Assembly: GCF_009807005.1 (NCBI RefSeq)
Contig: NZ_WUBR01000002.1
Span: 248,001-312,000 of the forward strand
Direction of reading: 5' to 3'
DNA from: Aurantiacibacter rhizosphaerae
GTDB taxonomy: Bacteria; Pseudomonadota; Alphaproteobacteria; Sphingomonadales; Sphingomonadaceae
Length of the DNA stretch: 64,000 nt
The first letter of the stretch is position 1. Every line of letters begins with the position of its first letter. Below are positions 17,564 to 27,172 of the stretch, in pieces. The translations under genes were made by a program, and so were the position numbers. Below the pieces are notes generated by a model. The model was not told where the DNA came from and ran no database searches. It saw nothing but the letters and a program-made list of their open reading frames with translations.

Positions 17564-18418
17564 ATGGCCGCTGCTGTGAACGAACCTGTCGAACCCTTAT
17601 CTCCCGGCCTCTATATCGTGGCGACGCCGATTGGCAATCTTGGCGATATCACCGTGCGAGCGAGCCAGGTGCTGGCCCAGTGCCATGGCATCGCCTGCGA
17701 GGATACCCGCGTAACGCAGAAACTTATCAGGCACTTGGGGATATCAAAGCCGCTGTGGCGGTATGACGATCACTCCGCACCCAACGATCGTGCCCGCCTG
17801 ATCGAATCGATGCGGACCCGCGCCGTGGCTTTGGTGAGCGATGCGGGAATGCCGCTGATATCGGACCCCGGCTTTCGCCTGGTTAAAGATGCGCGAGAGG
17901 CCGGCATCCCGATCACCGCCTTGCCGGGCGCCAATGCTCCCCTGACAGCGCTGGCCCTGTCCGGCCTGCCCAATGATCGCTTCCTGTTTGCAGGCTTCCT
18001 GCCGTCAAAGGAAAAGGCACGGGCCGAGGTGCTGAAGGAACTGGGCGCGGTGCAATCCACACTGATCTTCTTCGAAACCGCGCCGCGCCTTGGCAAAAGC
18101 CTGACGGCCATCGAACAGGTGCTGCCAGGGCGGGAAGTGGCCGTTGGCAGAGAATTGACCAAGTTTTACGAGGAATGCCGCACTGGCTCTGCTCGCGAAC
18201 TGCTGGACCATTATCAGGCGCACCCGCCCAAGGGAGAGATCGTGCTGCTAGTCGGTCCGCCGCCGGAAGTGGAGCATGATGCGGCAGATGCGGACGACAT
18301 GCTGCGCGAATTGCTGGAAACAGAAAAGCCATCACAGGCCGCCGCACAGGTTGCCAAGGTGACCGGGCTGGACCGCAAGGCGCTGTACGCCCGCGCGATG
18401 GAACTGAAATCGCAGTGA
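17564..18418 (+). CDS. rsmI: 16S rRNA (cytidine-1402-2'-O)-methyltransferase
   Basis: 284-residue tetrapyrrole-methylase-type fold. Signatures: YIVATPIGNLGD (about 18-28), CEDTR, SDAGMPLISDPG, ALPGANAPLTAL and FAGFLPSK. It methylates the ribose of C1402 in 16S rRNA with SAM, tuning start-codon decoding. No clear Shine-Dalgarno precedes the ATG and only 27 bp separate it from the divergent lipoprotein start. Its TGA overlaps the yraN GTG. Confidence 0.95.
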   Translation: MAAAVNEPVEPLSPGLYIVATPIGNLGDITVRASQVLAQCHGIACEDTRVTQKLIRHLGISKPLWRYDDHSAPNDRARLIESMRTRAVALVSDAGMPLISDPGFRLVKDAREAGIPITALPGANAPLTALALSGLPNDRFLFAGFLPSKEKARAEVLKELGAVQSTLIFFETAPRLGKSLTAIEQVLPGREVAVGRELTKFYEECRTGSARELLDHYQAHPPKGEIVLLVGPPPEVEHDAADADDMLRELLETEKPSQAAAQVAKVTGLDRKALYARAMELKSQ

Positions 18419-18765
18419 AGCGCCAGCTTGCCGAACAACGCGGCCGCAAGGCGGAGGACGAGGCCGCGCGCTGGCTGGAGGGGCAGGGGTGGACCATCCT
18501 CGCCCGCCGCCGCAAGACCAAGGTGGGCGAGATCGACCTTGTGGCGAAGCGCGAGGGGCTGATCGCCTTTGTCGAGGTAAAGTGGCGCCAGCGCATCGCC
18601 GATCTGGATTTGGCTATCGACGAACACCGCCTGTCGCGCGTGGCCGCCGCAGCGGAGAGCGTGGCGCACGAATATGCGACCGGCGGCGAGGATATGCGGA
18701 TCGACGTAATCCTCCTTGCACCGGGCGTGACCCCACGCCACATCGAAAACGCCTGGATGCCCTGA
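18415..18765 (+). CDS. YraN family protein (UPF0102)
   Basis: 116 residues, the usual length. The Holliday-junction-resolvase-like core reads GEIDLVA and FVEVKWR, with the family opening GRKAEDEAARWL. The fold suggests a nuclease, but function is unproven. GTG start overlapping the rsmI stop (GTGA), so translation is probably coupled. Confidence 0.92.
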   Translation: MKRQLAEQRGRKAEDEAARWLEGQGWTILARRRKTKVGEIDLVAKREGLIAFVEVKWRQRIADLDLAIDEHRLSRVAAAAESVAHEYATGGEDMRIDVILLAPGVTPRHIENAWMP

Positions 18766-18793
18766 TGCGGGTTGCCCTGATGAGGAATGTGAA

Positions 18794-19747
18794 ATGAGCC
18801 TGAGAGTCGCTGTCCAGATGGACCCGATCGAATCGATCAAGATCGCGGGCGATTCCAGCTTTGCCCTGATGCTGGAGGCGCAGGCGCGCGGGCATTCGCT
18901 GTGGCACTATGACGTCACGACGCTCGCGTGGGAAGAAGGCCGCATCACCGCATGGGCCAAGCCTGTTACCGTGCAGCGCGTGGAGGGCGATCATTTCAGC
19001 GCCGGAGCATTGGCAAAGATCGACCTGGCAGACGATATCGATGTCATCCTGATGCGGCAGGATCCGCCCTTCGATCTTGGCTATATCAGCGCTGCCCTGC
19101 TGCTGGACCGGCTGAAGGGCAGGACGCTGGTGAGCAACGATCCGCGCGAAGTTATCAATGCGCCGGAAAAGATGTTCGTGCTGAATTACGCGGAGTTCAT
19201 GCCGCCCACGCTGATCGCGCGCAAGCTGGAGGATGTGCAGGAATTCCAGCGCAAGCACGGCGCCGTGGTGGTAAAACCGCTGCACGGCAATGGCGGCAAG
19301 GCGATCTTCAAGATCGATGCCGATGGCACCAACACGTCCGCCCTGTTCGAGGTTTTCAACCAGACCTGGCCCGAACCGCACATGGTGCAGCCCTTCCTGC
19401 CCAGCGTGGCAGAGGGCGACAAGCGCATCGTGCTGGTGGATGGAGAGGTGGCGGGCGCCATCAACCGCAAGCCGGGGGAGGGGGAGTTCCGGTCCAACCT
19501 GGCGCAGGGCGGCTCTGCCGAGGCCAGCCAGCTGACGGATCGCGAGAAGGAAATCTGCGCCGCCATGGGGCCAGAGCTGAAGCGCCGCGGCCTCACCTTC
19601 GTTGGCATAGACGTGATAGGCGGAGAGTGGCTGACCGAGATCAACGTCACCAGTCCTACCGGCATCGTGGCTATCGACAATTACAATGGCACCAACACGG
19701 CAGGCATGATCTGGGATGCGCTGGAGCGTCGCCACGCTGAAATGTAG
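18794..19747 (+). CDS. gshB: Glutathione synthetase
   Basis: 317-residue ATP-grasp enzyme that adds glycine to gamma-glutamylcysteine. The N-terminal domain opens VAVQMDPIESI, followed by LMRQDPPFD, the ATP-grasp core VVVKPLHGNGG and the metal-site region FVGIDVIGGEWLTEINVTSP. Length and motifs are those of proteobacterial GshB. 28 bp after yraN, with a GAGGA ribosome-binding site. Confidence 0.96.
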   Translation: MSLRVAVQMDPIESIKIAGDSSFALMLEAQARGHSLWHYDVTTLAWEEGRITAWAKPVTVQRVEGDHFSAGALAKIDLADDIDVILMRQDPPFDLGYISAALLLDRLKGRTLVSNDPREVINAPEKMFVLNYAEFMPPTLIARKLEDVQEFQRKHGAVVVKPLHGNGGKAIFKIDADGTNTSALFEVFNQTWPEPHMVQPFLPSVAEGDKRIVLVDGEVAGAINRKPGEGEFRSNLAQGGSAEASQLTDREKEICAAMGPELKRRGLTFVGIDVIGGEWLTEINVTSPTGIVAIDNYNGTNTAGMIWDALERRHAEM

Positions 19748-19782
19748 TCCAAAAAGGACCGATTGCGCCGTCTGGTAGTTAG

Positions 19783-20403
19783 ATGCGCATGGACACACTG
19801 ATCATCGATGTGATCGAGGCGGGCGGATATTTCGGTATCTTCCTGCTGATGGCGCTGGAAAACATCATCCCGCCCGTACCCAGCGAAGTAATCATGGGTA
19901 TCGGCGGTTTGCTGGTGCAGCGCGGATCGATGGATTTCTGGCCGCTGCTGCTGATCGGCACGCTGGGCACTGTGGCGGGCAATTACTTCTGGTACTGGAT
20001 TGGCGCCAAGTGGGGCTACAAGCGGCTGGAGCCCTTCGTGAACAATTGGGGCCGCTGGCTGACGGTGGATTGGGAGCATATCGAGAACGCCCAGCGCTTC
20101 TTCGTGCGGCACGGGCACTGGGTTGTTTTCTTCCTGCGCTTTTCGCCGTTCCTGCGCACGATCATCTCCTTGCCAGCCGGGCTGGCGCGCATGCCGCTGG
20201 CGCGCTTTTTCGGCTATACCTTTGCAGGTTCGCTGGTGTGGAATGCGCTGCTGATCAAGGGCGGCCAATGGCTGGGCCACTGGCTGGAGGATTCGCAGCA
20301 TATTCTGGGCTACATCATCATCGGCCTGATCGCGTTGACGATTGTCGGCTACATCTGGCGGCTGATCACCTGGACCCCGCGCGCGGAGCGTGAGGAAAGC
20401 TAA
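19783..20403 (+). CDS. DedA family membrane protein
   Basis: 206 residues with 4-5 hydrophobic segments. DedA hallmarks are ENIIPPVPSEVIM near residue 26 and the R-F-x-P-x-x-R motif FLRFSPFLRT with a following G near 125. DedA proteins are inner-membrane flippases or transporters for undecaprenyl phosphate or phosphatidylethanolamine in some bacteria. Last gene of the rsmI unit; the stop overlaps the xerC stop by four bases. Confidence 0.92.
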   Translation: MRMDTLIIDVIEAGGYFGIFLLMALENIIPPVPSEVIMGIGGLLVQRGSMDFWPLLLIGTLGTVAGNYFWYWIGAKWGYKRLEPFVNNWGRWLTVDWEHIENAQRFFVRHGHWVVFFLRFSPFLRTIISLPAGLARMPLARFFGYTFAGSLVWNALLIKGGQWLGHWLEDSQHILGYIIIGLIALTIVGYIWRLITWTPRAEREES

Positions 20404-21296
20404 TCATCCTCGCGCGGATGGGCGGATCGATAGGCGTCCAGCATCCGGGCAGCATCCACCTGAGTATAGATCTGCGTTGAGCCAAGGCTGGCGTGGCCCA
20501 GCAATTCCTGCAGGCTGCGAAGGTCTGCCCCGGCTCCCAGCAGATGCGTGGCAAAGCTGTGGCGCAGGGCATGCGGCGTTGCGGAGGCAGGCAGGCCCAA
20601 CGCGGTGCGAGCCCGCGCCATCGCCTTTTGCACCATGCCCGGCGACAGCGGGCGGCCCTGTGCACCTTTGAAAAGGGCGTCAGAGCCGTTCAGCGGGTGG
20701 GGGCAGGCCTTGGCATAGGCAGCCACGGCTTCCCTCACCACCGGGATCAGCGGCACGACGCGCTGCTTGTTACCCTTGCCCGTCACCACCAAAGTCTCCC
20801 CCAGCGGAAGATCACTCGCGGTCAATGAAAGAGCCTCCGCGATGCGCAGCCCGGCGCCATACATCAGCAACAAGACGGCGGCATCGCGCTGGCCGATCCA
20901 GTCTTCGCGGGCAGTGGACTCAACCATGGCGGCAAGGCCCGTCGCTTCATCCGGGGTGACGGGGCGGGGCAGGCCCTTCTTCACACGCGGCCCCCGCATG
21001 CGCGGTGCGGTGCCGGGTTCCGCGCCAACCTGTTCGCGCGCAAATCCGATAAAGCTTTTCAGCGCCGAGAGTTCTCGCGCGGCAGAGACATTCACGATGC
21101 CTTCCGCCCGGCGCGATGCCAGATGGCCGCGCAGATCGCGCGTGGAGATACCGGCAACGCCCTGCCAATCTGTCAGCCCAAGCGCCAGCAGCAGCCTCTC
21201 CGCCGTGCTGACATAGGCGCGCACGGTGTGCGGACTGCGCCGCTGGGCCACGCTCAGATAATCCTGCCACTGGTCCAGAAGGGCAGAGGCGCTCAT
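20400..21296 (-). CDS. xerC: Tyrosine recombinase XerC
   Basis: 298 residues, the normal Xer length. The catalytic set is complete: Arg151 (GLRIAEAL), Lys174, His242 and Arg245 (HALRHSF), His268 (LGHASL) and the nucleophile Tyr277 (STQIYTQ). It resolves chromosome dimers at dif with XerD. It follows hemW with an ATGA overlap. No att-like repeats or phage genes lie around it, so it is the housekeeping enzyme and not an integrase. Confidence 0.93.
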   Translation of the reverse strand: MSASALLDQWQDYLSVAQRRSPHTVRAYVSTAERLLLALGLTDWQGVAGISTRDLRGHLASRRAEGIVNVSAARELSALKSFIGFAREQVGAEPGTAPRMRGPRVKKGLPRPVTPDEATGLAAMVESTAREDWIGQRDAAVLLLMYGAGLRIAEALSLTASDLPLGETLVVTGKGNKQRVVPLIPVVREAVAAYAKACPHPLNGSDALFKGAQGRPLSPGMVQKAMARARTALGLPASATPHALRHSFATHLLGAGADLRSLQELLGHASLGSTQIYTQVDAARMLDAYRSAHPREDD

Positions 21297-22444
21297 GCCG
21301 ATACCAGATCGTCCGCCACCAGTTCAGGCAGCAGGGCGTCCAGCAGCGGCATGCCATCGGGCGATACGCCAATGCGCGGCCCATCGACCCATGTCAGGCC
21401 GATATCAGCATATTGGGCCAGCTTGGCAGTATTGATCAGATCGCCGGGTTTCAGATACATGCGAGAGGCGAGGCGATCCAGATCCACGCCCTCTGCCAGC
21501 CGCAGGCCCATCAGCAGCGCTTCCGATGCCTGTTCGGCCATGCCTAGCGCGCGCTCTTCCTTCAGGCCGTGACCGTTGCGCGCCACGGCATCCAGCCAGT
21601 TCTCCGGCTTCTTGTGCCGCATGGTCGCCATACCGCCGCGCCGCCCGTGTGCGCCGGGGCCGATACCGGCGTAATCCTCATATCGCCAGTAGGTGAGATT
21701 GTGGCGGCTTTCCTCCCCGGCGCGCGCGTGATTGCTGATTTCATAGGGAGGCAGGCCGGCCGCCGCAGTCAATTCTCGCGTCACGGCGAAGAGATCGGCC
21801 GCATCGTCATCATCCAGCGGGGTGAAACCGCCGCGCCGCACATCGGTGGCAAAGCGCGTGCCCGGCTCTATCGTCAGCTGATACAGCGAGAGATGGCCCG
21901 TGCCGAAGCTGAGCGCGCGCGACAGCTGATCGTGCCAATGGCGCTGCGTCTGGCCGGGCAGGGCGTAGATCAGGTCAAACGATACGCGTTCGAACTCGCT
22001 TTGCGCCGTCTCCAGCGCGTTCAGACCCTCTGTCGCATTATGCAGGCGGCCAAGGAATTGCAGTGCTGCATCATCCAGCGATTGCAGGCCAAGCGATACG
22101 CGGTTCACCCCCGCCGTGGCCAATGCCGCAAAATTGGCAGCTTCTACCGAGGACGGGTTTGCCTCCAGCGTGATTTCGATACCGGGCGCAAAGCCCCACA
22201 GTCTCTCAGCCTCCCGCAGCAACGCCTCCACCAGAGATGGCGGCATGAGGGACGGCGTGCCCCCTCCAAAGAAGATCGACGACAGCGTCTCTCCGCCAGC
22301 CACCTCAGCCTCGTGCCGCAGGTCAGCCAGCAGCGCGGACTGCCACGCGTCCACATCCACGCTGTCGCGCACATGCGAGTTGAAGTCGCAATAGGGACAT
22401 TTGGCGAGGCAGAAGGGCCAATGGATATAAAGTGCGCGAGCCAT
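21293..22444 (-). CDS. hemW: HemW, radical SAM heme chaperone
   Basis: 383 residues from the second in-frame ATG (22444), giving the conserved opening MARALYIHWPFC; two extra codons are possible. The radical-SAM cluster motif CxxxCxxC is seen as C-LAK-C-PY-C, followed by D-F-N-S. Further blocks are FFGGGTPSL and SLGLQSLDD. It lacks the extra residues of true HemN and is better called HemW, which carries heme to respiratory proteins. Coupled to xerC by ATGA. Confidence 0.93.
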   Translation of the reverse strand: MARALYIHWPFCLAKCPYCDFNSHVRDSVDVDAWQSALLADLRHEAEVAGGETLSSIFFGGGTPSLMPPSLVEALLREAERLWGFAPGIEITLEANPSSVEAANFAALATAGVNRVSLGLQSLDDAALQFLGRLHNATEGLNALETAQSEFERVSFDLIYALPGQTQRHWHDQLSRALSFGTGHLSLYQLTIEPGTRFATDVRRGGFTPLDDDDAADLFAVTRELTAAAGLPPYEISNHARAGEESRHNLTYWRYEDYAGIGPGAHGRRGGMATMRHKKPENWLDAVARNGHGLKEERALGMAEQASEALLMGLRLAEGVDLDRLASRMYLKPGDLINTAKLAQYADIGLTWVDGPRIGVSPDGMPLLDALLPELVADDLVSA

Positions 22445-22491
22445 GCCCATGTTTCAGCATGCGTTAACCGGCACAAGTCAAGTTCAGTCTC

Positions 22492-23025
22492 ATGAAAAAG
22501 GGACGCGTCATTTGCGCCGCGCTGGCGGCATTGGGATCAATTTGCGCCATCGCCGCGCCTCTTTCCGCACAACATCGCGAAAGGATCAATCCCTTCGCGA
22601 TGGATCTGCTGGAAGAGCACAACCGCGCCCGCGCACAGGTGGGCGTGCCGCGCCTGCAATGGAGCATTCGCCTTGCCCGCGAGGCGAATGAATGGGCGCA
22701 GCATCTGGCGCAGCAAGGCCGCATGATTCACGCAACGCGCGATCAGCGCGCCGGCAGCGGTGAGAACCTGTGGATGGGTCACGCCGGATATTACGGCGCG
22801 GATACTATGGTGGGCGGCTTCGTGGCGGAGAGGCAGCATTTCCGCAACGGGGAGTTTCCCAAGGTATCATCCACCGGCAACTGGCGCGATGTGGGCCATT
22901 ACACGCAAGTCATCTGGCGCGGCACGCGCGAGGTGGGCTGCGCCGTGGCGCGCGGCAGGCAGAATGATTTCCTGGTCTGCCGGTATTTCCCCGCAGGCAA
23001 TGTGTATAACCAGCGCGTGTTCTAA
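22492..23025 (+). CDS. Secreted CAP/SCP domain protein
   Basis: 177 residues: a signal peptide ending PLSAQ (about 1-26), then one CAP domain. Family motifs: [34 protein letters not shown] and CRYFPAGN. The putative cleft residues (His and Glu of HNRAR/GEN, His of GHYTQ) are present. CAP proteins bind lipids or act as proteases in some eukaryotes; bacterial roles are mostly unknown. It sits on the opposite strand between rdgB and hemW, and its stop overlaps that of rdgB by four bases. Confidence 0.9.
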   Translation: MKKGRVICAALAALGSICAIAAPLSAQHRERINPFAMDLLEEHNRARAQVGVPRLQWSIRLAREANEWAQHLAQQGRMIHATRDQRAGSGENLWMGHAGYYGADTMVGGFVAERQHFRNGEFPKVSSTGNWRDVGHYTQVIWRGTREVGCAVARGRQNDFLVCRYFPAGNVYNQRVF

Positions 23026-23651
23026 GCGCCGAACTGGTCTGCCTTCATCTTGGCAAAGGCATCGGCCCGGTGGCTGATGGCGTGCTTTTCCTGCGGGTCC
23101 AGCTCAGCAAAGGTCTGCTCGCGGCCAACGGGCACGAACACCGGATCGTAGCCAAAGCCCATCGTGCCGCGCGGCGGCCATGTCAGCGTGCCATCGGCGC
23201 GGCCTTCGTAAACGGTGTGTTCTCCATCCGGCCAGGCGAGGGCGAGGACGCAGGAAAACCAGCAATCGCGGGGCGTATCCGGCCCCATGCCCTGCAACAG
23301 GCCTTCCACCTTGCCCATGGCCATATACCAGTCGCGGCCCGGCTCCCCTTCGAACCATTGCCGTTCTGCCCAGTCCGCGGTGTAAACGCCGGGGCGGCCG
23401 TCCAGCGCGGCGACTGACAGGCCGCTATCGTCGGCGAGGGCGGGGAGGCCCGAAGCCTCCGCCGCCGCACGCGCCTTTATCAAGGCGTTCTCGACAAAGG
23501 TCTTGCCGGTTTCGGGCGGTTCGGGAAGGCCAAGCGATCCCGCCGATATGCAATCGAGCCCGTAAGGCTCCATCAGCCTGGCGATTTCTTTCAGCTTGCC
23601 CGCATTATGCGTGGCAATCACCAGCTTTCCCGATCCCAGCTTCCGGCTCAT
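23022..23651 (-). CDS. rdgB: dITP/XTP pyrophosphatase
   Basis: 209-residue Ham1/RdgB family enzyme that hydrolyses non-canonical purine triphosphates (dITP, XTP) to monophosphates. Motifs: [34 protein letters not shown], and [10 protein letters not shown] with AFAKMK near the end. ATG overlaps the rph stop (ATGA). Confidence 0.95.
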   Translation of the reverse strand: MSRKLGSGKLVIATHNAGKLKEIARLMEPYGLDCISAGSLGLPEPPETGKTFVENALIKARAAAEASGLPALADDSGLSVAALDGRPGVYTADWAERQWFEGEPGRDWYMAMGKVEGLLQGMGPDTPRDCWFSCVLALAWPDGEHTVYEGRADGTLTWPPRGTMGFGYDPVFVPVGREQTFAELDPQEKHAISHRADAFAKMKADQFGA

Positions 23652-24361
23652 TTCACCGCTTCATCCTGTGCCTTGAAGATTTCCGCACAGCCCATCTGTG
23701 CAAGACGCAGCAGGCGCAGCAGGCCTTCCTCGTCATAGGTGGCGCCTTCTGCCGTGGCCTGCACCTCGGCAATCTGGCCGCCTTCGATCAGCACGAAATT
23801 GGCATCGGCATCGGCATTCGAATCCTCGATATAATCGAGGTCCAGCACCGGCGTGCCCTGATGGATGCCGCAGGAAATTGCAGCGATCTTGGCAGTCAGC
23901 GGATCGTTCTTGATCGCGCCTTCCGCCATCAGCTTGTTCACGGCAAGGCGAAGTGCCACCCACGCGCCGGAGATCGACGCGGTACGGGTGCCGCCATCGG
24001 CCTGGATCACGTCGCAATCCAGCGTGATCTGACGCTCGCCCAGCTTTTCCATATCGCAGACAGCGCGCAAGGATCGGCCGATAAGGCGCTGAATTTCCTG
24101 CGTGCGGCCGCTCTGCTTGCCCTTGGCCGCTTCACGGCTGCCGCGGGTGTGCGTGGCGCGGGGCAGCATCGAATATTCACCGGTGACCCAGCCCTGGCCC
24201 TTGCCGCGTAGCCACGGCGGAATGCGTTCTTCCACGCTGGCGGTGCACAGCACGCGGGTATCGCCAAAGCTGATCAGGCAGCTGCCCTCTGCATGCTTCG
24301 TAAAGCCGGTTTCGATGGTAATGGCGCGCATTTCGTCAGGCGCACGGCCGGAAGGTCGCAT
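23648..24361 (-). CDS. rph: Ribonuclease PH
   Basis: 237 residues from the ATG at 24361 ([12 protein letters not shown], the family start); the upstream 30 codons read across the promoter region of hrcA. A phosphorolytic 3'-5' exoribonuclease that trims tRNA 3' ends. Motifs: [39 protein letters not shown] and [16 protein letters not shown]. The gene diverges from hrcA with 58 bp between starts, the common alphaproteobacterial arrangement. Confidence 0.96.
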   Translation of the reverse strand: MRPSGRAPDEMRAITIETGFTKHAEGSCLISFGDTRVLCTASVEERIPPWLRGKGQGWVTGEYSMLPRATHTRGSREAAKGKQSGRTQEIQRLIGRSLRAVCDMEKLGERQITLDCDVIQADGGTRTASISGAWVALRLAVNKLMAEGAIKNDPLTAKIAAISCGIHQGTPVLDLDYIEDSNADADANFVLIEGGQIAEVQATAEGATYDEEGLLRLLRLAQMGCAEIFKAQDEAVK

Positions 24362-24419
24362 TGTTTTCTCCGATGGGATGTTTGCGCGAATGGCCCTAGC
24401 GACTAGATAGAGCCCTGTC

Positions 24420-25463
24420 ATGGCTTCTCCACCGATCAATGAACTGACCAATCGCGCACGCGAGATTTTCCGCCTGGTGGTGGAGGATTACCTCGCCAGC
24501 GGGCAGCCCGTTGGTTCCAAGACCATCGCCCGGCGTGGGGAGGTGAACCTGTCGCCAGCCTCGATCCGATCGGTGTTGAGCGAGCTGGAAGGCTTCGGCC
24601 TGCTGGCAGCGCCGCACACCAGCGCGGGGCGACTGCCCACCGATCTTGGGCTGCGCCTGTTCGTGGACGGTATCATGCAGGTGGCGGAACCCACGCAGGC
24701 CGAACGCGCAGCAATAGAGGCGCAGCTGGGCCAGCCCGGCCCGATAGAGGAGGCGCTGGCCAACACCAGTTCGCTCCTGTCCAACCTCTCGGGCGCGGCG
24801 GGCATGGTGATGGTGCCCCAGCGAGAAGCACAGCTTGCGCAGGTCAATCTGGTTCCGCTGGACGATCGCCGCGCGCTGGCCGTCTTGGTGGGGGAAGATG
24901 GTCACGTGGAAAATCGCGTGCTGGATCTGGATGGTCCGGTGGCGCCCGGCACCTTGCAGGAAGCGGGCAATTACATCACCGCCCGCCTGCGCGGCCGCAC
25001 GCTGGCGGATGCTGCAAAAGCGATGCAAGCCGAAATCCGATCCGGCAAAAGCGAGCTGGACGAAGCGAGCCAGCGGCTGGTGGAAGCTGGCATCGCCACG
25101 TGGAGCGAGGATGCGACCAAGCGCCCCGTCCTGATCGTGCGCGGCGCATCCAACCTGATTGACGAAAGTGTTGCGACAGACCTTGAACGTGTGCGTCAAT
25201 TGCTGGACGACCTTGAAAACAAGCAGTCGGTAGCGCAATTGCTCGACAACGCGCGGCAGGCAGAATCGACCCGCATCTTCATCGGTGCAGAAAATCGCCT
25301 GTTCGCGTTATCCGGTTCGTCCGTCATTGCCGCGCCCTATCGTGATCGGGAGGGCAAGGTGGTTGGCGTGCTGGGTGTGATCGGGCCGACGCGGTTGAAT
25401 TACGCGCGCGTCGTTCCCATGGTGGACTTCACCGCCCAATCCCTGGGCAAGAGATTTGGTTAG
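24420..25463 (+). CDS. hrcA: Heat-inducible transcription repressor HrcA
   Basis: 347 residues. N-terminal winged helix ([40 protein letters not shown]), then the dimerisation and insert domains. It represses groESL and related operons at CIRCE sites. No complete CIRCE (TTAGCACTC-N9-GAGTGCTAA) is visible in this window, so its targets probably lie elsewhere. 8 bp before grpE. Confidence 0.95.
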   Translation: MASPPINELTNRAREIFRLVVEDYLASGQPVGSKTIARRGEVNLSPASIRSVLSELEGFGLLAAPHTSAGRLPTDLGLRLFVDGIMQVAEPTQAERAAIEAQLGQPGPIEEALANTSSLLSNLSGAAGMVMVPQREAQLAQVNLVPLDDRRALAVLVGEDGHVENRVLDLDGPVAPGTLQEAGNYITARLRGRTLADAAKAMQAEIRSGKSELDEASQRLVEAGIATWSEDATKRPVLIVRGASNLIDESVATDLERVRQLLDDLENKQSVAQLLDNARQAESTRIFIGAENRLFALSGSSVIAAPYRDREGKVVGVLGVIGPTRLNYARVVPMVDFTAQSLGKRFG

Positions 25464-25471
25464 CGAGACAG

Positions 25472-26053
25472 ATGATCGATAATGAACAGAACCGCGACGA
25501 AGCGGTGGAAAACGAACTTGAAGGCGTGCCGGAGGAGTTCCTCCAGGATGACGAAGAGGGCGAAGGCGAGGGCCAGGATTTCGAAACGGAACTGGCGCAG
25601 CTGCGAGACGATCTGGAAGCCGCCAAGCAGGAAACGCTGTATGCCAAGGCAGAAGCGCAGAACCAGCGCCGCCGCCTTGAGAAAGAGGTTCAGGACGCGC
25701 GCGCCTATGCCTCAACGGGCTTTGCACGCGATATCCTGAGCGTGGCAGACAATCTGGCCCGCGGCATCGATGCCATTCCGGAGGATCTTCGAGAAGACAG
25801 CAAGTTCAAGGGCCTCGTCGCCGGCATCCAGGCTACCCAGCGGGAGCTGGACAAGGTGTTCACGCAGCATGGCATCACGCGCATCGCGGCCATGGGCCTG
25901 CCGCTGGACCCCAATCAGCACCAGGCGATGATGGAAGTTCCCACCAATGATGCAGAGCCCGGCACGGTCGTGCAGGAAATGCAGGCAGGCTACATGATCA
26001 AGGATCGACTGCTGCGCGCCAGCATGGTGGGCGTGGCAAAGAAACCCGACTAA
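25472..26053 (+). CDS. grpE: GrpE, nucleotide exchange factor of DnaK
   Basis: 193 residues: an acidic, Glu-rich N-terminus (about 1-40), a long coiled coil (about 40-90) and the beta-wing domain with MLPLDPNQHQAM-like sequence (GLPLDPNQHQAM) and GYMIKDRLLRASMVGVAK at the end. It releases ADP from DnaK. Co-transcribed with hrcA. dnaK itself is 2.4 kb further, separated by four unrelated genes. Confidence 0.95.
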   Translation: MIDNEQNRDEAVENELEGVPEEFLQDDEEGEGEGQDFETELAQLRDDLEAAKQETLYAKAEAQNQRRRLEKEVQDARAYASTGFARDILSVADNLARGIDAIPEDLREDSKFKGLVAGIQATQRELDKVFTQHGITRIAAMGLPLDPNQHQAMMEVPTNDAEPGTVVQEMQAGYMIKDRLLRASMVGVAKKPD

Positions 26054-26100
26054 GTCCCTGATTTCCGCAGAACCCGGAACCAGCAGGCCCGTTTGACCGT

Positions 26101-26121
26101 AACCCCTTGGATACAGGGGTT
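26101..26121 (+). promoter_or_regulatory. Small hairpin touching the ribosome-binding site of the next gene
   Basis: AACCCCT (26101-26107) pairs with AGGGGTT (26115-26121) over a 7-nt loop. The Shine-Dalgarno AAGGAG (26122-26127) begins directly after it and the ATG is at 26135. It might act as an mRNA stabiliser or translation switch; grpE has no other visible terminator. Confidence 0.35.
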
Positions 26122-26134
26122 AAGGAGATCGAAC

Positions 26135-26422
26135 ATGAATAAGCTGTTGTTTGCGCCTGCACTGGTCGCGTCCACTCTTGGACTTGGCGCTTGTGCTGAA
26201 AATTATGCTGTTGAAGGCGGCCTTGCCGGGGCTGCTGCCGGTGCCGGTGCCGCTGCCCTTCTGGGTGGCGATATCGAGACCTATGCACTGGCAGGCGCTG
26301 CGATCGGCGGCGTGGTCGGTTATGCGGTCGACAAGAATGACCAGTGCGATGGCTATTACGGCGATGGTCGCTACGTCGATGACGATTGCCGTTATGACGA
26401 TGATTACCGCCGCTATTTCTAA
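26135..26422 (+). CDS. Small glycine-zipper lipoprotein
   Basis: 95 residues. Signal sequence with lipobox LGAC (lipid Cys at residue 20), a Gly/Ala-rich double hydrophobic stretch (about 28-65) resembling glycine-zipper outer-membrane proteins, and an Asp/Tyr/Arg-rich tail ending YRRYF. Perfect AAGGAG ribosome-binding site fixes the start at 26135, not the upstream frame extension. Function unknown; glycine-zipper lipoproteins are often envelope-stress proteins. Confidence 0.75.
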   Translation: MNKLLFAPALVASTLGLGACAENYAVEGGLAGAAAGAGAAALLGGDIETYALAGAAIGGVVGYAVDKNDQCDGYYGDGRYVDDDCRYDDDYRRYF

Positions 26423-26468
26423 GGGCGGATGAAATTGCAGGGCGTCGTCACCGTGGGTGTCGGCGCCC

Positions 26469-27152
26469 TCATTCTTTTGACAGCAATCCTTCGATTTCAT
26501 CGACCGTGCGCAGATCGGCAAAGATCAACGCCATCGAATCCAGCGTGCCACCATGCGCCTCCTCGCTTAACGCGGCGCAGGCATCCACGGCCATCACCAC
26601 ACGGTAGTTCAGCTGCATGGCATCGCGCGCGGTGCTCTCGCAGCAGCAATTGGTCAGCGTGCCGGAGATGATAAGGTTCTCCATGCCATGCTGGCGCAGC
26701 ACATCGTGCAGATCGCTGGTGCCGGGCGTAAATCCGCTGAACCGATGCTTGTCCACCAGCAGGTCCTCTCCTTCGTTCTCAATCTCCGGCCACATCTGCC
26801 AGTAATCCGCGCCGGGCGTGAAAGCCTCCCGATGCGCGGCGATTCCGTCCAGCATCCGCTCCGCAAACACCGGCCAGGCGGCGGGGCCGTCAGGGTCGGG
26901 CGTAGTGAAGCGCAGGAAGATGTTTTTCCCGCCAGCCGACCTGATTGTGCGGCTGAGGCGGTTGATCTTTTCCACCACATTGCGCGCCATCGGCACTTCG
27001 ACAGGCGCGCCTTCCGCCACGAAGCCATTTTGCATATCCACCACCAGATGCGCGGTTTTCGCAGGGTCCAGCTTTTGCCAGATATTGCCAACCTCTCCGC
27101 GCACCTGGGCATGGGCTGCAAGAATGGCGGCGTGATCGACGTGGTGGGACAT
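26469..27152 (-). CDS. Cysteine hydrolase, isochorismatase family
   Basis: 227 residues. Asp of the catalytic triad in LVVDMQNGF, a lysine in the middle, and the Cys in GTLTNCCCESTARDA, where three cysteines stand in a row; by position the middle one should be the nucleophile. The family includes isochorismatase, nicotinamidase and ureidoacrylate/N-carbamoyl amidases; length and TNxCxEST type favour an amidase such as the pyrimidine-catabolism RutB-like group, but the substrate cannot be decided. 20 bp downstream of the HExxH gene on the same strand. Confidence 0.85.
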   Translation of the reverse strand: MSHHVDHAAILAAHAQVRGEVGNIWQKLDPAKTAHLVVDMQNGFVAEGAPVEVPMARNVVEKINRLSRTIRSAGGKNIFLRFTTPDPDGPAAWPVFAERMLDGIAAHREAFTPGADYWQMWPEIENEGEDLLVDKHRFSGFTPGTSDLHDVLRQHGMENLIISGTLTNCCCESTARDAMQLNYRVVMAVDACAALSEEAHGGTLDSMALIFADLRTVDEIEGLLSKE

Positions 27153-27172
27153 GGCGATTTCCTTGGCTCGTA

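Noticed and set aside
20400-21296. Tyrosine recombinase as a sign of an integrated element
   Set aside because: Length, sequence and context are those of XerC; no att repeats, no tRNA next to it and no phage genes.
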